Positions 9,412 through 16,879 of a DNA stretch of 64,000 nucleotides are shown here, in pieces (the stretch's first letter is position 1; each line of letters begins with the position of its first letter). This stretch comes from JAHBNG01 sp039028975 (GTDB lineage Bacteria > Chloroflexota > Anaerolineae > Caldilineales > Caldilineaceae). The position numbers were made by a program, and so were the translations under genes. The notes under the pieces are model-generated. The model did not search any database. It worked only from the letters and a program-made list of their open reading frames with translations, and was not told the DNA's origin. The stretch is from contig JBCCHB010000004.1 of the NCBI GenBank assembly GCA_039028975.1, positions 172,130 to 236,129 on the forward strand, given 5' to 3'.

Positions 9412-10236
9412 CTACCCCATATTCTCGAGACAGAGTTGAATATGAGGGTGATCAGGCGCTAAGGTAGCTTGCCAAATAGTCAAAGCACGTTGATAGCATC
9501 CAAGAGCATCTGCCCTTCTATGTTGGCTATCATAGAGAACAGCTAAGTTATTAAGGGTCATGGCGATATCAGGATGCTCAGCGCCTAGCTCCTTTTCCTT
9601 GATGGTTAGTGCTCGGGTGTAATATCGCTCAGCTTCAACATAGTCACCCTGATAATAACGGATAGCCCCCAAATTGTTGTAGTTGATACCCACTTCCAAG
9701 TCATCTGGTCCATAGACTTGATGGAAGACCGCCAAAGCATCTTGATAGAGGGTTTCTGCTTCATCATAGCGACCTTGGGCATCCAGAATAGCCGCCAATG
9801 CCGCCTTATCCGCCGCTACATCTGGGTGAGCGGCACCGTAGAGCTGCTGGCGAATCTCCACGGAACGACGTGCGTCCGCTTCCCCTAGGGCTGCCTGGCC
9901 TTGGGCATGCTTTAATCCCCCCAGATTGTGATACAGGCTGGCAATATCAGAGTGAACCTCTCCAAACGCATGCTTCAGAATGGCCAGCGCCGAGCGATAT
10001 AAGGTTTCAGCTTCAGCGTAGCGAGCCATGTATTTATAAAGAATCCCCAGGTTATTGGCGACTGTAGCCCAGGTGATTTGGGTTTCAGGCTCCTGAGCGC
10101 TGAGCATCTCTAAAGCCTTCAAATATCCTGTCTCTGCAGCCGGATAATACCCCTGCTCGCGCAGAGCATCTGCTTCTTCGCACATCGTCTGTGCATCAAT
10201 ACAGACAGACGTAAGAAAATCATTTTGAGTAGACAT
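9412..10236 (-). CDS. Kinesin-light-chain-like tetratricopeptide repeat protein
   Basis: The 274-residue protein consists almost wholly of 42-residue TPR units of the kinesin-light-chain type. Examples of the pattern are NNLGILYKYMARYAEAETLY, NNLGAIRYYQGDYVEAERYY and NNLAVLYDSQHRRADALGCY. There is no catalytic domain or signal peptide, so it is probably a cytoplasmic protein-interaction scaffold. The ATG at 10236 is preceded by GAGGGTGAG; an in-frame TTG at 10254 would add six residues. It lies 66 nt downstream of a small ORF with a strong ribosome binding site (10303-10578) and is probably cotranscribed with it. Confidence 0.88.
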   Translation of the reverse strand: MSTQNDFLTSVCIDAQTMCEEADALREQGYYPAAETGYLKALEMLSAQEPETQITWATVANNLGILYKYMARYAEAETLYRSALAILKHAFGEVHSDIASLYHNLGGLKHAQGQAALGEADARRSVEIRQQLYGAAHPDVAADKAALAAILDAQGRYDEAETLYQDALAVFHQVYGPDDLEVGINYNNLGAIRYYQGDYVEAERYYTRALTIKEKELGAEHPDIAMTLNNLAVLYDSQHRRADALGCYQRALTIWQATLAPDHPHIQLCLENMG

Positions 10237-10302
10237 GGCAAAACTCACCCTCAATTTATTGTTCCAACCATTGTGATGTTGGTCTAGCTGTGTGGAATGG
10301 CC

Positions 10303-10578
10303 TTACTGATCATTGGGGCCAGCACCACAACGCAATGACCGAATTGCCAGCATTACTCGGTTCTGCTGAAGAGCAATCGTCTCTTGACCATGGCAAGGTA
10401 TATGCCTTGGCACCATAGTTTCGTTGTGATTCGTACTGATTATCTGTCGATTCAAATTGGCTGAACGACAGATATTTTCGGTAATCGTTTTGTTGTGATT
10501 GATGGTCAATGCTTGGAATACGGGGTGGTCCTCATTCTTTAAGCATACATCTGTACGGGTTGATTTAGCTATGGTCAT
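10303..10578 (-). CDS. Small protein of unknown function upstream of the TPR gene
   Basis: The 91-residue ORF has a near-ideal start (AGGAGATAAATC ATG), which supports real translation. I recognise no domain. The sequence has loosely repeated polar motifs (NHNKTI, NHNETM, HGQETI), four Cys residues, no membrane segment, and a C-terminus ending RCGAGPNDQ. It is followed on the same strand by the TPR gene and may supply its partner or cargo. That is inference from position only. It could also be a leader peptide. Confidence 0.5.
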   Translation of the reverse strand: MTIAKSTRTDVCLKNEDHPVFQALTINHNKTITENICRSANLNRQIISTNHNETMVPRHIPCHGQETIALQQNRVMLAIRSLRCGAGPNDQ

Positions 10579-11150
10579 GATTTATCTCCTATTGAGCCTG
10601 ATACTCGTCTCGGTTGGCTCGCTACGCTTGTGATAGCCAAGCTATTTACAGGCAACTCATTTGTGCGACACGATAAGTTTACCCTATTTCAGTAACGAGA
10701 AGACGACAAAGGTGATAAGCCTAGTAACGAAATCGTGACGAATCATGTAAAACCAAGTTAGCACCGACTTACCTGACTTAGTTCCAATGCTATTAAGTTA
10801 GTAGAGGCTGCAATGCACGGCTTGTGGACCTTTTTTCGACCAAAGCGGATAGTACGAAATCAAAACTAACACTTGCAATTCAACGAAAAGTATGCTAATA
10901 TTATGCAAACCATGTACAAAGCATATGCACTACTTGAATTGTTTGCTATCTCTCCTGCTCCTAACGTGAACAAGCCACAGGCGTAGCCATGAAGAAGCAA
11001 AGAGCCGAAAGAAGACGAAGAAGATTATGGAAAATACCCTCTCTCCTTCGTGGCCGTTTACTTGCTCAATCTACACGCACCGATTGGATTACGTACGAAT
11101 AGATTAGCAAGGGTTTAGAAGAAGACAAGCGCTTAATTGATAAATAAGAA
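10579..11150. other. Intergenic region upstream of the CarH-like gene
   Basis: The only candidate sites are a CATGTACAAAG element at 10911-10921, which resembles the TGTACA-containing half sites of known CarH operators, and a 37-codon ORF (10989-11102, MKKQRAERRRRR...). That ORF is very basic and has no convincing ribosome binding site. No RNA gene is visible. Confidence 0.35.
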
Positions 11151-12188
11151 GTGCATACCGATTCACACATAGAGCATAATGAAATGAAACTGAAACTCGG
11201 CAATTATTCAACTACTCCTCTCTATAATATAAAGGCGGTCGTTCAAGTAACGGACATAAGCCCAAGTACGCTTCGCGCGTGGGAAAGGCGCTATGATATT
11301 GGTGCTCCTGAACGTTCTGCGAGCGGATATCGACTCTATTCCGATAGAGATGTAGCCATAATTCGCTGGCTAAAGCAGCAGGTGGATGCAGGGATGTCTA
11401 TCAGTCAAGCCGTTTCGTGGTACCGGAAATTGGTTGAAGAAGCGGATGATGTTCAGACGGTGGTTCTGCCAGATAAAAATACCAATATTCTTGCACATCG
11501 CGATTCCCCTAATGGAGTTGTAAATATGCGCACATCGAGTTCAAATGTGCGTAGTTTTCCCTCTCTCCAAAAAGAGCTTTTGGAAGCATTGATCAATTTT
11601 GAGGAGAATTCAGCAGAGCATCTACTGACTGAGGCATTTTCCTTATACACATTGGAAGAGGTGGGAGATAATTTAATATCTCCCGTTCTGGTGGAGATTG
11701 GCGAGAAGTGGCATAATGGTCAACTTAGTATTACCCGGGAGCACTATGCTACCAACTATCTACGCCAGCGCCTAGTAGAATTACTGCGAACAGCTGGGGC
11801 AACAGCCTCGGGTCCACTTGTTTGGATCGGCTGTGCTCCAGGGGAGTTACATGAGATTGGCGCAATCATGCTCTGTATATATGTTCGCCGTGCTGGATAC
11901 CAAGTCCATTATTTAGGACAAGACCTTCCCTATGAAGATTTGATAGAAGAGGTTCGGCTCAACCAACCTGCCATGATTCTATTTAGCGCGAGTACCAAAG
12001 AAACTGGAAAAAATCTGGGAGAACTTACCAAAAGGCTCTCCGACGAAGGGCCATCCGGTTTGATCATCGGTTATGGTGGACGCATCTTCAATAAGGCTCC
12101 TGAACTGCGAACAGATGTAACAGGCGTTTTTCTTGGTGCGACAGCTCAAGAGGCTGTTGATACAACTAAAGAAATATTGGGTAGATAA
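11151..12188 (+). CDS. CarH/LitR-like MerR regulator with B12-binding photosensory domain
   Basis: The 345-residue protein has an N-terminal MerR winged helix (about residues 24-95, with TLRAWERRYDI and SGYRLYSDRD). A four-helix B12-binding-2 domain and a Rossmann cobalamin-binding domain follow. The CarH light-sensing signature W-x9-EH is present (W187, E197, H198), and the cobalamin ligand motif ExHxxG is at E232-H234 (GELHEIG). In the characterised family, adenosylcobalamin binding gives a dark tetramer that represses carotenoid genes, and light breaks it. The start is GTG at 11151; ATG 11184 is an alternative. The next gene begins 2 nt after the stop, so the two are probably translationally coupled. 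Confidence 0.92.
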   Translation: MHTDSHIEHNEMKLKLGNYSTTPLYNIKAVVQVTDISPSTLRAWERRYDIGAPERSASGYRLYSDRDVAIIRWLKQQVDAGMSISQAVSWYRKLVEEADDVQTVVLPDKNTNILAHRDSPNGVVNMRTSSSNVRSFPSLQKELLEALINFEENSAEHLLTEAFSLYTLEEVGDNLISPVLVEIGEKWHNGQLSITREHYATNYLRQRLVELLRTAGATASGPLVWIGCAPGELHEIGAIMLCIYVRRAGYQVHYLGQDLPYEDLIEEVRLNQPAMILFSASTKETGKNLGELTKRLSDEGPSGLIIGYGGRIFNKAPELRTDVTGVFLGATAQEAVDTTKEILGR

Positions 12189-12190
12189 GA

Positions 12191-12940
12191 ATGTCCAATG
12201 CAATGCTTCAGGCTTTTCCCGCTTCCTTACGGGCTGAACTCAGTGAAGTTCAGGATCAACTACTTCACGTTTCAGCTGACTTAAAGCCACCCCTAAATGA
12301 ACTGGTTACGAATCAAGTACACCTGTCACAACCGCTTATTCGAGCCTCAATTGCTCTGTCTGCAGGCTGCAAAAACGTGAATACTGTTGGTGAGTCACCT
12401 GAAAAACGAATTAGCTTAGGGATTGCCTTAGAATTACTTCACATTGCTTTATCAATTCATAAAAATCTTATCTCAACAGGTATAGCAGGGAATGGTCTTG
12501 AAGTAGATAAGACATGGGTTGGGACAATCATTCTTGCTGGAGATTACTGCTTCAGCCGATCTGCTAAATTTGCTGCCCAAACAGGAATTCCTGAAGTTGT
12601 TGCAATATTCTCTAGGGCACTTCAAGAAATCAATGAAAAACATCTACGTAGTATTGATGAGAACTTTTATGTTGACTATGATGAAAGCATTGAGCTTTGT
12701 ACAGCAGGTTGCCAAGCCGCAATGTTAATAGCGGATCTACCCACAGATGTGAAGATGAGTACTTTACAATTTAGTTCTGATCTGCTTTCCTGGTATAGCA
12801 AAAGGCTTAATAGCTCCTCAAACCAATCTTCTCTGGCCTTCCCAGAGGAGTTAGATCGAAGAATCAATGAATTGGTACCTACTCAACAGCAACGCTGGCG
12901 CGACCTTGCAGAGTGGATGGTAGATAAATCGGGGCATTAA
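12191..12940 (+). CDS. Degenerate polyprenyl synthetase-like protein (no DDxxD)
   Basis: The 249-residue protein follows the all-helical trans-isoprenyl diphosphate synthase pattern: LIRASIALSAG where the family has GKRxRPxLVLLSA, LGIALELLHIALSIHKNL where it has the ELxHxAxLxHDDxxD helix, and AGDYCFSRSAKFAA where it has AGDYLxxxA. The first Asp-rich motif is replaced by IHKNLIS, the GKR motif is lost, and the length is about 50-80 residues short, so the second Asp-rich motif is also missing. It is therefore unlikely to catalyse prenyl transfer. Its position 2 nt behind a CarH-like regulator suggests a sensory or regulatory role tied to isoprenoid or carotenoid metabolism. That role is inference. 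Confidence 0.75.
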   Translation: MSNAMLQAFPASLRAELSEVQDQLLHVSADLKPPLNELVTNQVHLSQPLIRASIALSAGCKNVNTVGESPEKRISLGIALELLHIALSIHKNLISTGIAGNGLEVDKTWVGTIILAGDYCFSRSAKFAAQTGIPEVVAIFSRALQEINEKHLRSIDENFYVDYDESIELCTAGCQAAMLIADLPTDVKMSTLQFSSDLLSWYSKRLNSSSNQSSLAFPEELDRRINELVPTQQQRWRDLAEWMVDKSGH

Positions 12941-12958
12941 TCATTTACATATAGATGG

Positions 12959-13051
12959 CCAGAACAACTTGGCCCTATGAAGATAAGAATGCTCTATTTT
13001 CTCAAAATTCCCAGAGTGGATTGGTCAATACCCTGGGCAAGGCTTCTTTGG
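12959..13051 (+). repeat. R1 dispersed palindromic repeat, copy E (degenerate)
   Basis: The preserved parts are GATGGCCAGAA, the inner TCCCAGAGTGGAT-like block and the right end TTTGGCAAGTATACCAA. The order and orientation are the same as in copies C and D. It starts 18 nt after the stop of the polyprenyl synthetase-like gene. The 61-codon ORF across it is probably spurious. Confidence 0.6.
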
Positions 13052-13262
13052 CAAGTATACCAATGTGGCTCCCTGTTAGTTGGTATACGCTCTTTCGGTT
13101 TGTGTTCTTATTAGTTATGTTCCTCTTACTTGTCTCCTAAAATTTGCCCTCTTAATAATATACAAATCTTTCTCTAACACAACTCTTAGATTAATCATGT
13201 ATAATGTATTCCTATTGGGGCTAAAGTTTTGAAGAGCCAAAAGGCTTTGCCTCAGGAGAAAG

Positions 13263-13420
13263 AGCATAGATTAACAAAAGCTGTACTATACTGCGCACGG
13301 TCACAAGTTTAACTTTTTCAGTCGAGTAGAAATTTAAGTTTATGACCGTGGTGAGTATACGAACTACTGAATATGGACAAAAAGCGTAATCTATGCTTTA
13401 ATTCTTGTACAGCTTTTGTT
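13263..13420. repeat. Structured element with interleaved inverted repeats upstream of crp-like gene
   Basis: The central inverted repeat pairs CACGGTCACAAGTTTAA (from 13296) with TTAAGTTTATGACCGTG (ending 13350). Two outer pairs are AGCATAGATTA (13263-13273) with TAATCTATGCT (13387-13397), and AACAAAAGCTGTAC (13273-13286) with GTACAGCTTTTGTT (13407-13420). The outer pairs are interleaved, not nested, so they cannot all form in one simple hairpin. The element ends 114 nt before the Crp-like start codon. It could be a mobile-element remnant, a structured RNA or a regulatory leader. Confidence 0.65.
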
Positions 13421-13533
13421 TAGAAATAGCACGAAATGCAAGCTTACAGATAGGTTTGTGCAGGTTTTGCATTAGGTACTTTAGATAAATACACTATATG
13501 CAACAATCGCTTATCAATAAAAGGGGACCAACA

Positions 13534-14310
13534 ATGGCAAGTAATTTCGCGAGGACAGGAGTCATTTCTGGCAACTCGGCCCATGTAGATGAGTGGAGTA
13601 ATTCGACAATAGTTTCTCATCGAGGTGGGGACTTTTCTGATTCCGTCCATACCCCTCAAATAAACTTAATGCAGGCGTTAAACTCATTGCAACATGAAGA
13701 ACCGTCTTTTGACGAACTTGTTGCTATTCAAAAATTTGAAAAAGGGCAGATTGTAGCTGGTGCAGATGAGCTAACTTCCAATATGTATGTGCTCATGGAG
13801 GGCCGCGTCAACCTTGTTTGTACAAATAATGAGGGACGTCGTTTAGTCATTGCCACATTGGAACAAGGGGCTATTTTTGGTGAAGGAGCGCTTGATGGGG
13901 TCAGTGATCCCAATATTTTTGCCGAGGCAGCCAACCAGATCTCAATCTGGATTATTCCAGCTTCCGATGCTAGAAATTTAACAACCCAATATCCAATTTT
14001 AGGATGGGGGCTTTTACAGACCTATGGTGAACGCTTACTACAAGTTGAAAATGGGCTAGAAGATGTAGCTTATAAGAAGCTTCCAGAACGCTTGGCCTCG
14101 CTCCTATTGGAAATGGGGAGTTATGAAGAAGGGTTAATTAAAGGCATCAGTCATCAAGCGCTAGCGGACCACTTGGGAACATATCGTGAGACTGTGAGCG
14201 CAATTTTAAGAGACTTTAAGAGGCAAGGACTCGTAGAGCTAGGATATCGACGCATTAATGTTCTGGACGTAGAAATGCTAAAGGAAGAGGCGGGGATCTG
14301 GGACTGGTAG
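13534..14310 (+). CDS. Crp/Fnr-family transcriptional regulator
   Basis: The 258-residue protein has a cyclic-nucleotide-binding-like beta barrel (about residues 60-165, with QGAIFGEGAL) and a C-terminal helix-turn-helix (about 200-245: ISHQALADHLGTYRETVSAI). There is no Fnr-type Cys cluster, and the canonical cAMP-binding RS motif is not evident, so the effector is unknown. I chose ATG 13534, with AGGGG 8 nt upstream, over the ATG at 13498. The N-terminal 45 residues are polar and probably disordered. A strong terminator follows the stop, so it is a single-gene unit preceded by the interleaved inverted-repeat element. Confidence 0.92.
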   Translation: MASNFARTGVISGNSAHVDEWSNSTIVSHRGGDFSDSVHTPQINLMQALNSLQHEEPSFDELVAIQKFEKGQIVAGADELTSNMYVLMEGRVNLVCTNNEGRRLVIATLEQGAIFGEGALDGVSDPNIFAEAANQISIWIIPASDARNLTTQYPILGWGLLQTYGERLLQVENGLEDVAYKKLPERLASLLLEMGSYEEGLIKGISHQALADHLGTYRETVSAILRDFKRQGLVELGYRRINVLDVEMLKEEAGIWDW

Positions 14311-14340
14311 TTCACAAATAATTTCATATACATAAATACC

Positions 14341-14375
14341 GGAGATGCTCAATAACGCGGGCATCTCCTTTTTTA
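14341..14375 (+). terminator. Rho-independent terminator of the Crp-like gene
   Basis: GGAGATGC pairs with GCATCTCC across a 12-nt loop and is followed by TTTTTT, 31 nt after the stop codon. Confidence 0.85.
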
Positions 14376-14528
14376 ATTTGAGTAAGTTAACCATGCAGCA
14401 GGCTAGACCATGACAGATGAAAATAGATATGCTGTTTAGGTAAGAAGATATGACGATATGATATAATACGAAGTAGGAAGACACTGTAGTATTGCTAATA
14501 GTCAACAGAACAAAAAGGAGATACATGA

Positions 14529-14801
14529 ATGGGTTTTGTTAGTTGGATCATTATAGGCGCAATTGTTGGCTGGCTATCCGGAGTATTGACTGGTCGTGCG
14601 GATCGGGTAGGATGCTTATCTAGTGTAGTCGTCGCCGTTGTTGGTACTGTTGTAGGGGGGCTACTAGGGTGGCTCATCTTTGGTTCAGGTCTAAGTGAAT
14701 TTGCCATGCGGCCGACGGTGGTAGGGATTGTTTTGGCTATCATTCTACTGGGCGCAGGAAATTCGTTGATTGGCCCCGTTGAGTCTTCAGAATCTGCTTA
14801 A
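14529..14801 (+). CDS. GlsB/YeaQ/YmgE-family small membrane protein
   Basis: The 90-residue protein has three predicted membrane helices rich in Gly and Val: WIIIGAIVGWLSGVLTG, a VVVAVVGTVVGGLLGWLIF segment and VVGIVLAIILLGAG. This matches the transglycosylase-associated/GlsB stress-response family, which sits in the cytoplasmic membrane and whose molecular role is unclear. AAGGAG precedes the start. A second ATG four nt upstream opens only a five-codon frame. It is transcribed alone, with an R1 copy and a terminator downstream. Confidence 0.88.
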   Translation: MGFVSWIIIGAIVGWLSGVLTGRADRVGCLSSVVVAVVGTVVGGLLGWLIFGSGLSEFAMRPTVVGIVLAIILLGAGNSLIGPVESSESA

Positions 14802-14810
14802 CTATGCTTG

Positions 14811-14905
14811 CCAGAAAAGTCTTGTCACGACTCTTAACTAATCCGCTTTGAAAAATTCTGAAAAAGGAAGATGCACCCATTTTCATAGGGACAGGTTGTT
14901 TCTGG
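14811..14905 (-). repeat. R1 dispersed palindromic repeat, copy B
   Basis: The copy starts CCAGAAAAGTCTTGTCACGA and ends GACAGGTTGTTTCTGG. It matches copy A in orientation but carries a short insertion of about 17 bp near its right end. It lies directly after the GlsB-like gene. Confidence 0.7.
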
Positions 14906-14947
14906 CCACCTAACATAATAGACCAAGATCATAGCTGCAAACAAGAG

Positions 14948-14985
14948 GGCAGGCCAGGAACTATTTCCTGAGCCTGCCTTTTTAT
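14948..14985 (+). terminator. Rho-independent terminator after the GlsB-like gene and R1 copy B
   Basis: GGCAGGC (14948-14954) pairs with GCCTGCC (14972-14978), extended by an inner CAGGAA/TTCCTG stem. It is followed by TTTTTATTT. Confidence 0.8.
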
Positions 14986-15089
14986 TTGTACAAAAAAGGG
15001 AGCATTGACAATCTACCGAAAAAGTGATAATTTGCTTATAGGTTCTATAGTAAGCAAATTAACGTGTTTGGTCTTACCCCTTAAGATGA

Positions 15090-15163
15090 CCAGAAAAGTT
15101 CTGTCCCCCATTTCGGAACTTCCCAGAGTGGATGGGGCAAAAGCCGGGACAAGACTTTTCTGG
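15090..15163 (+). repeat. R1 dispersed palindromic repeat, copy C
   Basis: The left end is CCAGAAAAGTTCTGTCC and the right end is GGGACAAGACTTTTCTGG, about 17 bp each and inverted. This is one of the best-preserved copies. It lies 58 nt upstream of the baeRF-like start codon, so it would be in its leader if the promoter lies further upstream. A possible promoter is TTGACA at 15005 with GATAAT at 15026, although the spacing is a short 15 nt. Confidence 0.8.
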
Positions 15164-15220
15164 CGGACTATATGCCCAAACGCATTGGGGTAAGGCTATC
15201 CTTAATCGAAGGAGTCAGCT

Positions 15221-16306
15221 ATGCTAACAGATGCCGAAATTCGCCAAGCCATCGAATTTGAAAGTCTCGATGCCCCAGTGTTAAGTGTCTCCCTCAATGT
15301 AGATCCCCGTCGGCGCTCTGCCGACAAATATAAACTTGCCCTTCGCGCCCTGCTTGACAAAGCAAAGGGGGCGCATGCCGACGATATCAAACGGATACAG
15401 AACTACATTGAAATGGGATACAATTGGCAGGGCCGAGGTGTCATTATGTTTAGCTGCGTTGCCAAGGATTTTTGGTGGGCCCAAAGCTTTTTGCCTCCCA
15501 TTGAAGATAGCGTCATGGTCAGTTATCGGCCATACGTCCGACAACTGGCAGCGTTGATGGATACATACGAACGCTACGGCGTGATTCGCGTCACTCAAGA
15601 GGGTGCCCATCTCTATGCATTTCATATGGGCAACCTAGAAGCTGCTGAGGACGTAACAGGTGAAGAAATTAAAGTTCACAAAGCGGGCGGCTGGTCATCA
15701 TCTCGCTATCAACGCCATGAGGCTGAGCTGGCTCGGCAAAATCTCCAAGAAGCGGCTGAGCAGGCAGAGGACTTCTATCGACGCATTAAAACAAGGCGTC
15801 TTATTGTGGCCGGTACAGAGAAAAATACATCTCGATTTCAAGAGCTGCTCAGTCATCGATTGCGAGAGATGGTAGTGGGTCAGATTGGGGTGGATGCGAA
15901 TGCTGGCCTTGCCGAGATTCGAGAAAAAGCGCTGGAACTGGCCCAGCAAGCGGCTGAGCAAGAATCCGTTTCTACTGCGGATAAGCTGATTACACTAGCC
16001 CGTAAAGGGCAGAATGCAGTCTTGGGGTTGACAGAAACCCTTACGGCTGTACAAAATGGGCGGGCACAGCATGTCATCACCTTAGCTGGGTTTGCTCAAC
16101 CTGCCTATCGCTTTGTGGACAGTGGCTATATTCTGCTTGAATTGACTGAAGAGAGTGAACTTGGTAGTGGGAAACTACAAAAATTACCTGATGCGGTGGA
16201 CAGTGTACTGAGGCGAGCCATGTCTCAAGAGATCGGCGTTACTATCCTAGACGAACACCAGGCACTTAATGAAGCTGGACAGATCGGCGCCATTACGCGC
16301 TATTGA
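15221..16306 (+). CDS. Bacterial eRF1-like (baeRF10/VLRF1-type) protein
   Basis: The 361-residue protein has the architecture of bacterial archaeo-eukaryotic release-factor-like proteins. A mixed alpha/beta N-domain comes first, then a GGWSSSRYQRHEAEL segment near residue 156 that corresponds to the catalytic GGxxxQR-type loop, then a C-terminal domain ending in a VTILDEHQALNEAGQIGAI strand-helix. Family members are thought to act on peptidyl-tRNA during ribosome rescue. Gly-Gly and Gln-Arg are kept here. AAGGAG precedes the start by 8 nt. It is a single gene with no cotranscribed neighbour, followed by 570 nt before clpC. Confidence 0.8.
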   Translation: MLTDAEIRQAIEFESLDAPVLSVSLNVDPRRRSADKYKLALRALLDKAKGAHADDIKRIQNYIEMGYNWQGRGVIMFSCVAKDFWWAQSFLPPIEDSVMVSYRPYVRQLAALMDTYERYGVIRVTQEGAHLYAFHMGNLEAAEDVTGEEIKVHKAGGWSSSRYQRHEAELARQNLQEAAEQAEDFYRRIKTRRLIVAGTEKNTSRFQELLSHRLREMVVGQIGVDANAGLAEIREKALELAQQAAEQESVSTADKLITLARKGQNAVLGLTETLTAVQNGRAQHVITLAGFAQPAYRFVDSGYILLELTEESELGSGKLQKLPDAVDSVLRRAMSQEIGVTILDEHQALNEAGQIGAITRY

Positions 16307-16879
16307 CCCAATGTTCTATTCCTAAGGCCATTCCGCGAAAAGAATATCCGTACTTTTTCATGGTTCAAGAGGGACCAAGGAGGGTGAAAATGATCCTGCG
16401 GATCCATCTAAATCCGTCTCCTTTCTTCATGGCAGACGATCATTCATCCAACTCTACCACGAAAGAATGAAGATTGGTCGGCCTTTCTCTCGAGTGAGCG
16501 GACTTATTTACAGGGTAGAGGATGCTACGCATCTGTAACCAAACACAATATCACTCTGCTGCGTTAATAACGCGTTAGCGCGGCGTTTGAGTTATGTTAG
16601 AAGAGATTTATTTGGAATCATTGGTACTCATTTTCGTGTATAATATGTAGAAACTATGACAAGCAGGACATGTCCAATGTCTATCGATTAAAACGTAAAC
16701 TATCTTGCTCGTACGAATTGCTCTGCTTTTTCGAGCAGTTACGCCAGAAGGCTCTATATTCAGATTGCCGTACACAACAGTCTAAACGAACGTAATGACA
16801 TTGAGTTACTACAAACACCCATTTGTATATTCTAAGTAGCAAGATATAGTAAAACGATACAATGTGAGGCTATACACTT
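16307..16879. other. clpC upstream region with a shared palindromic motif
   Basis: The region holds the motif AGAGGATGC-TAC-GCATCTGTAACC at 16517 and its CAATATCA tail (to 16553), seen also at 5560-5596. A TATAAT at about 16640 could be a clpC -10 box. No gene or RNA is evident otherwise. Confidence 0.4.

Noticed and set aside
10989..11102. 37-codon basic ORF (MKKQRAERRRRR...)
   Set aside because: It has no convincing ribosome binding site and no support beyond its composition.
12955..13140. 61-codon ORF after the polyprenyl synthetase-like gene
   Set aside because: It translates R1 copy E and has no ribosome binding site.
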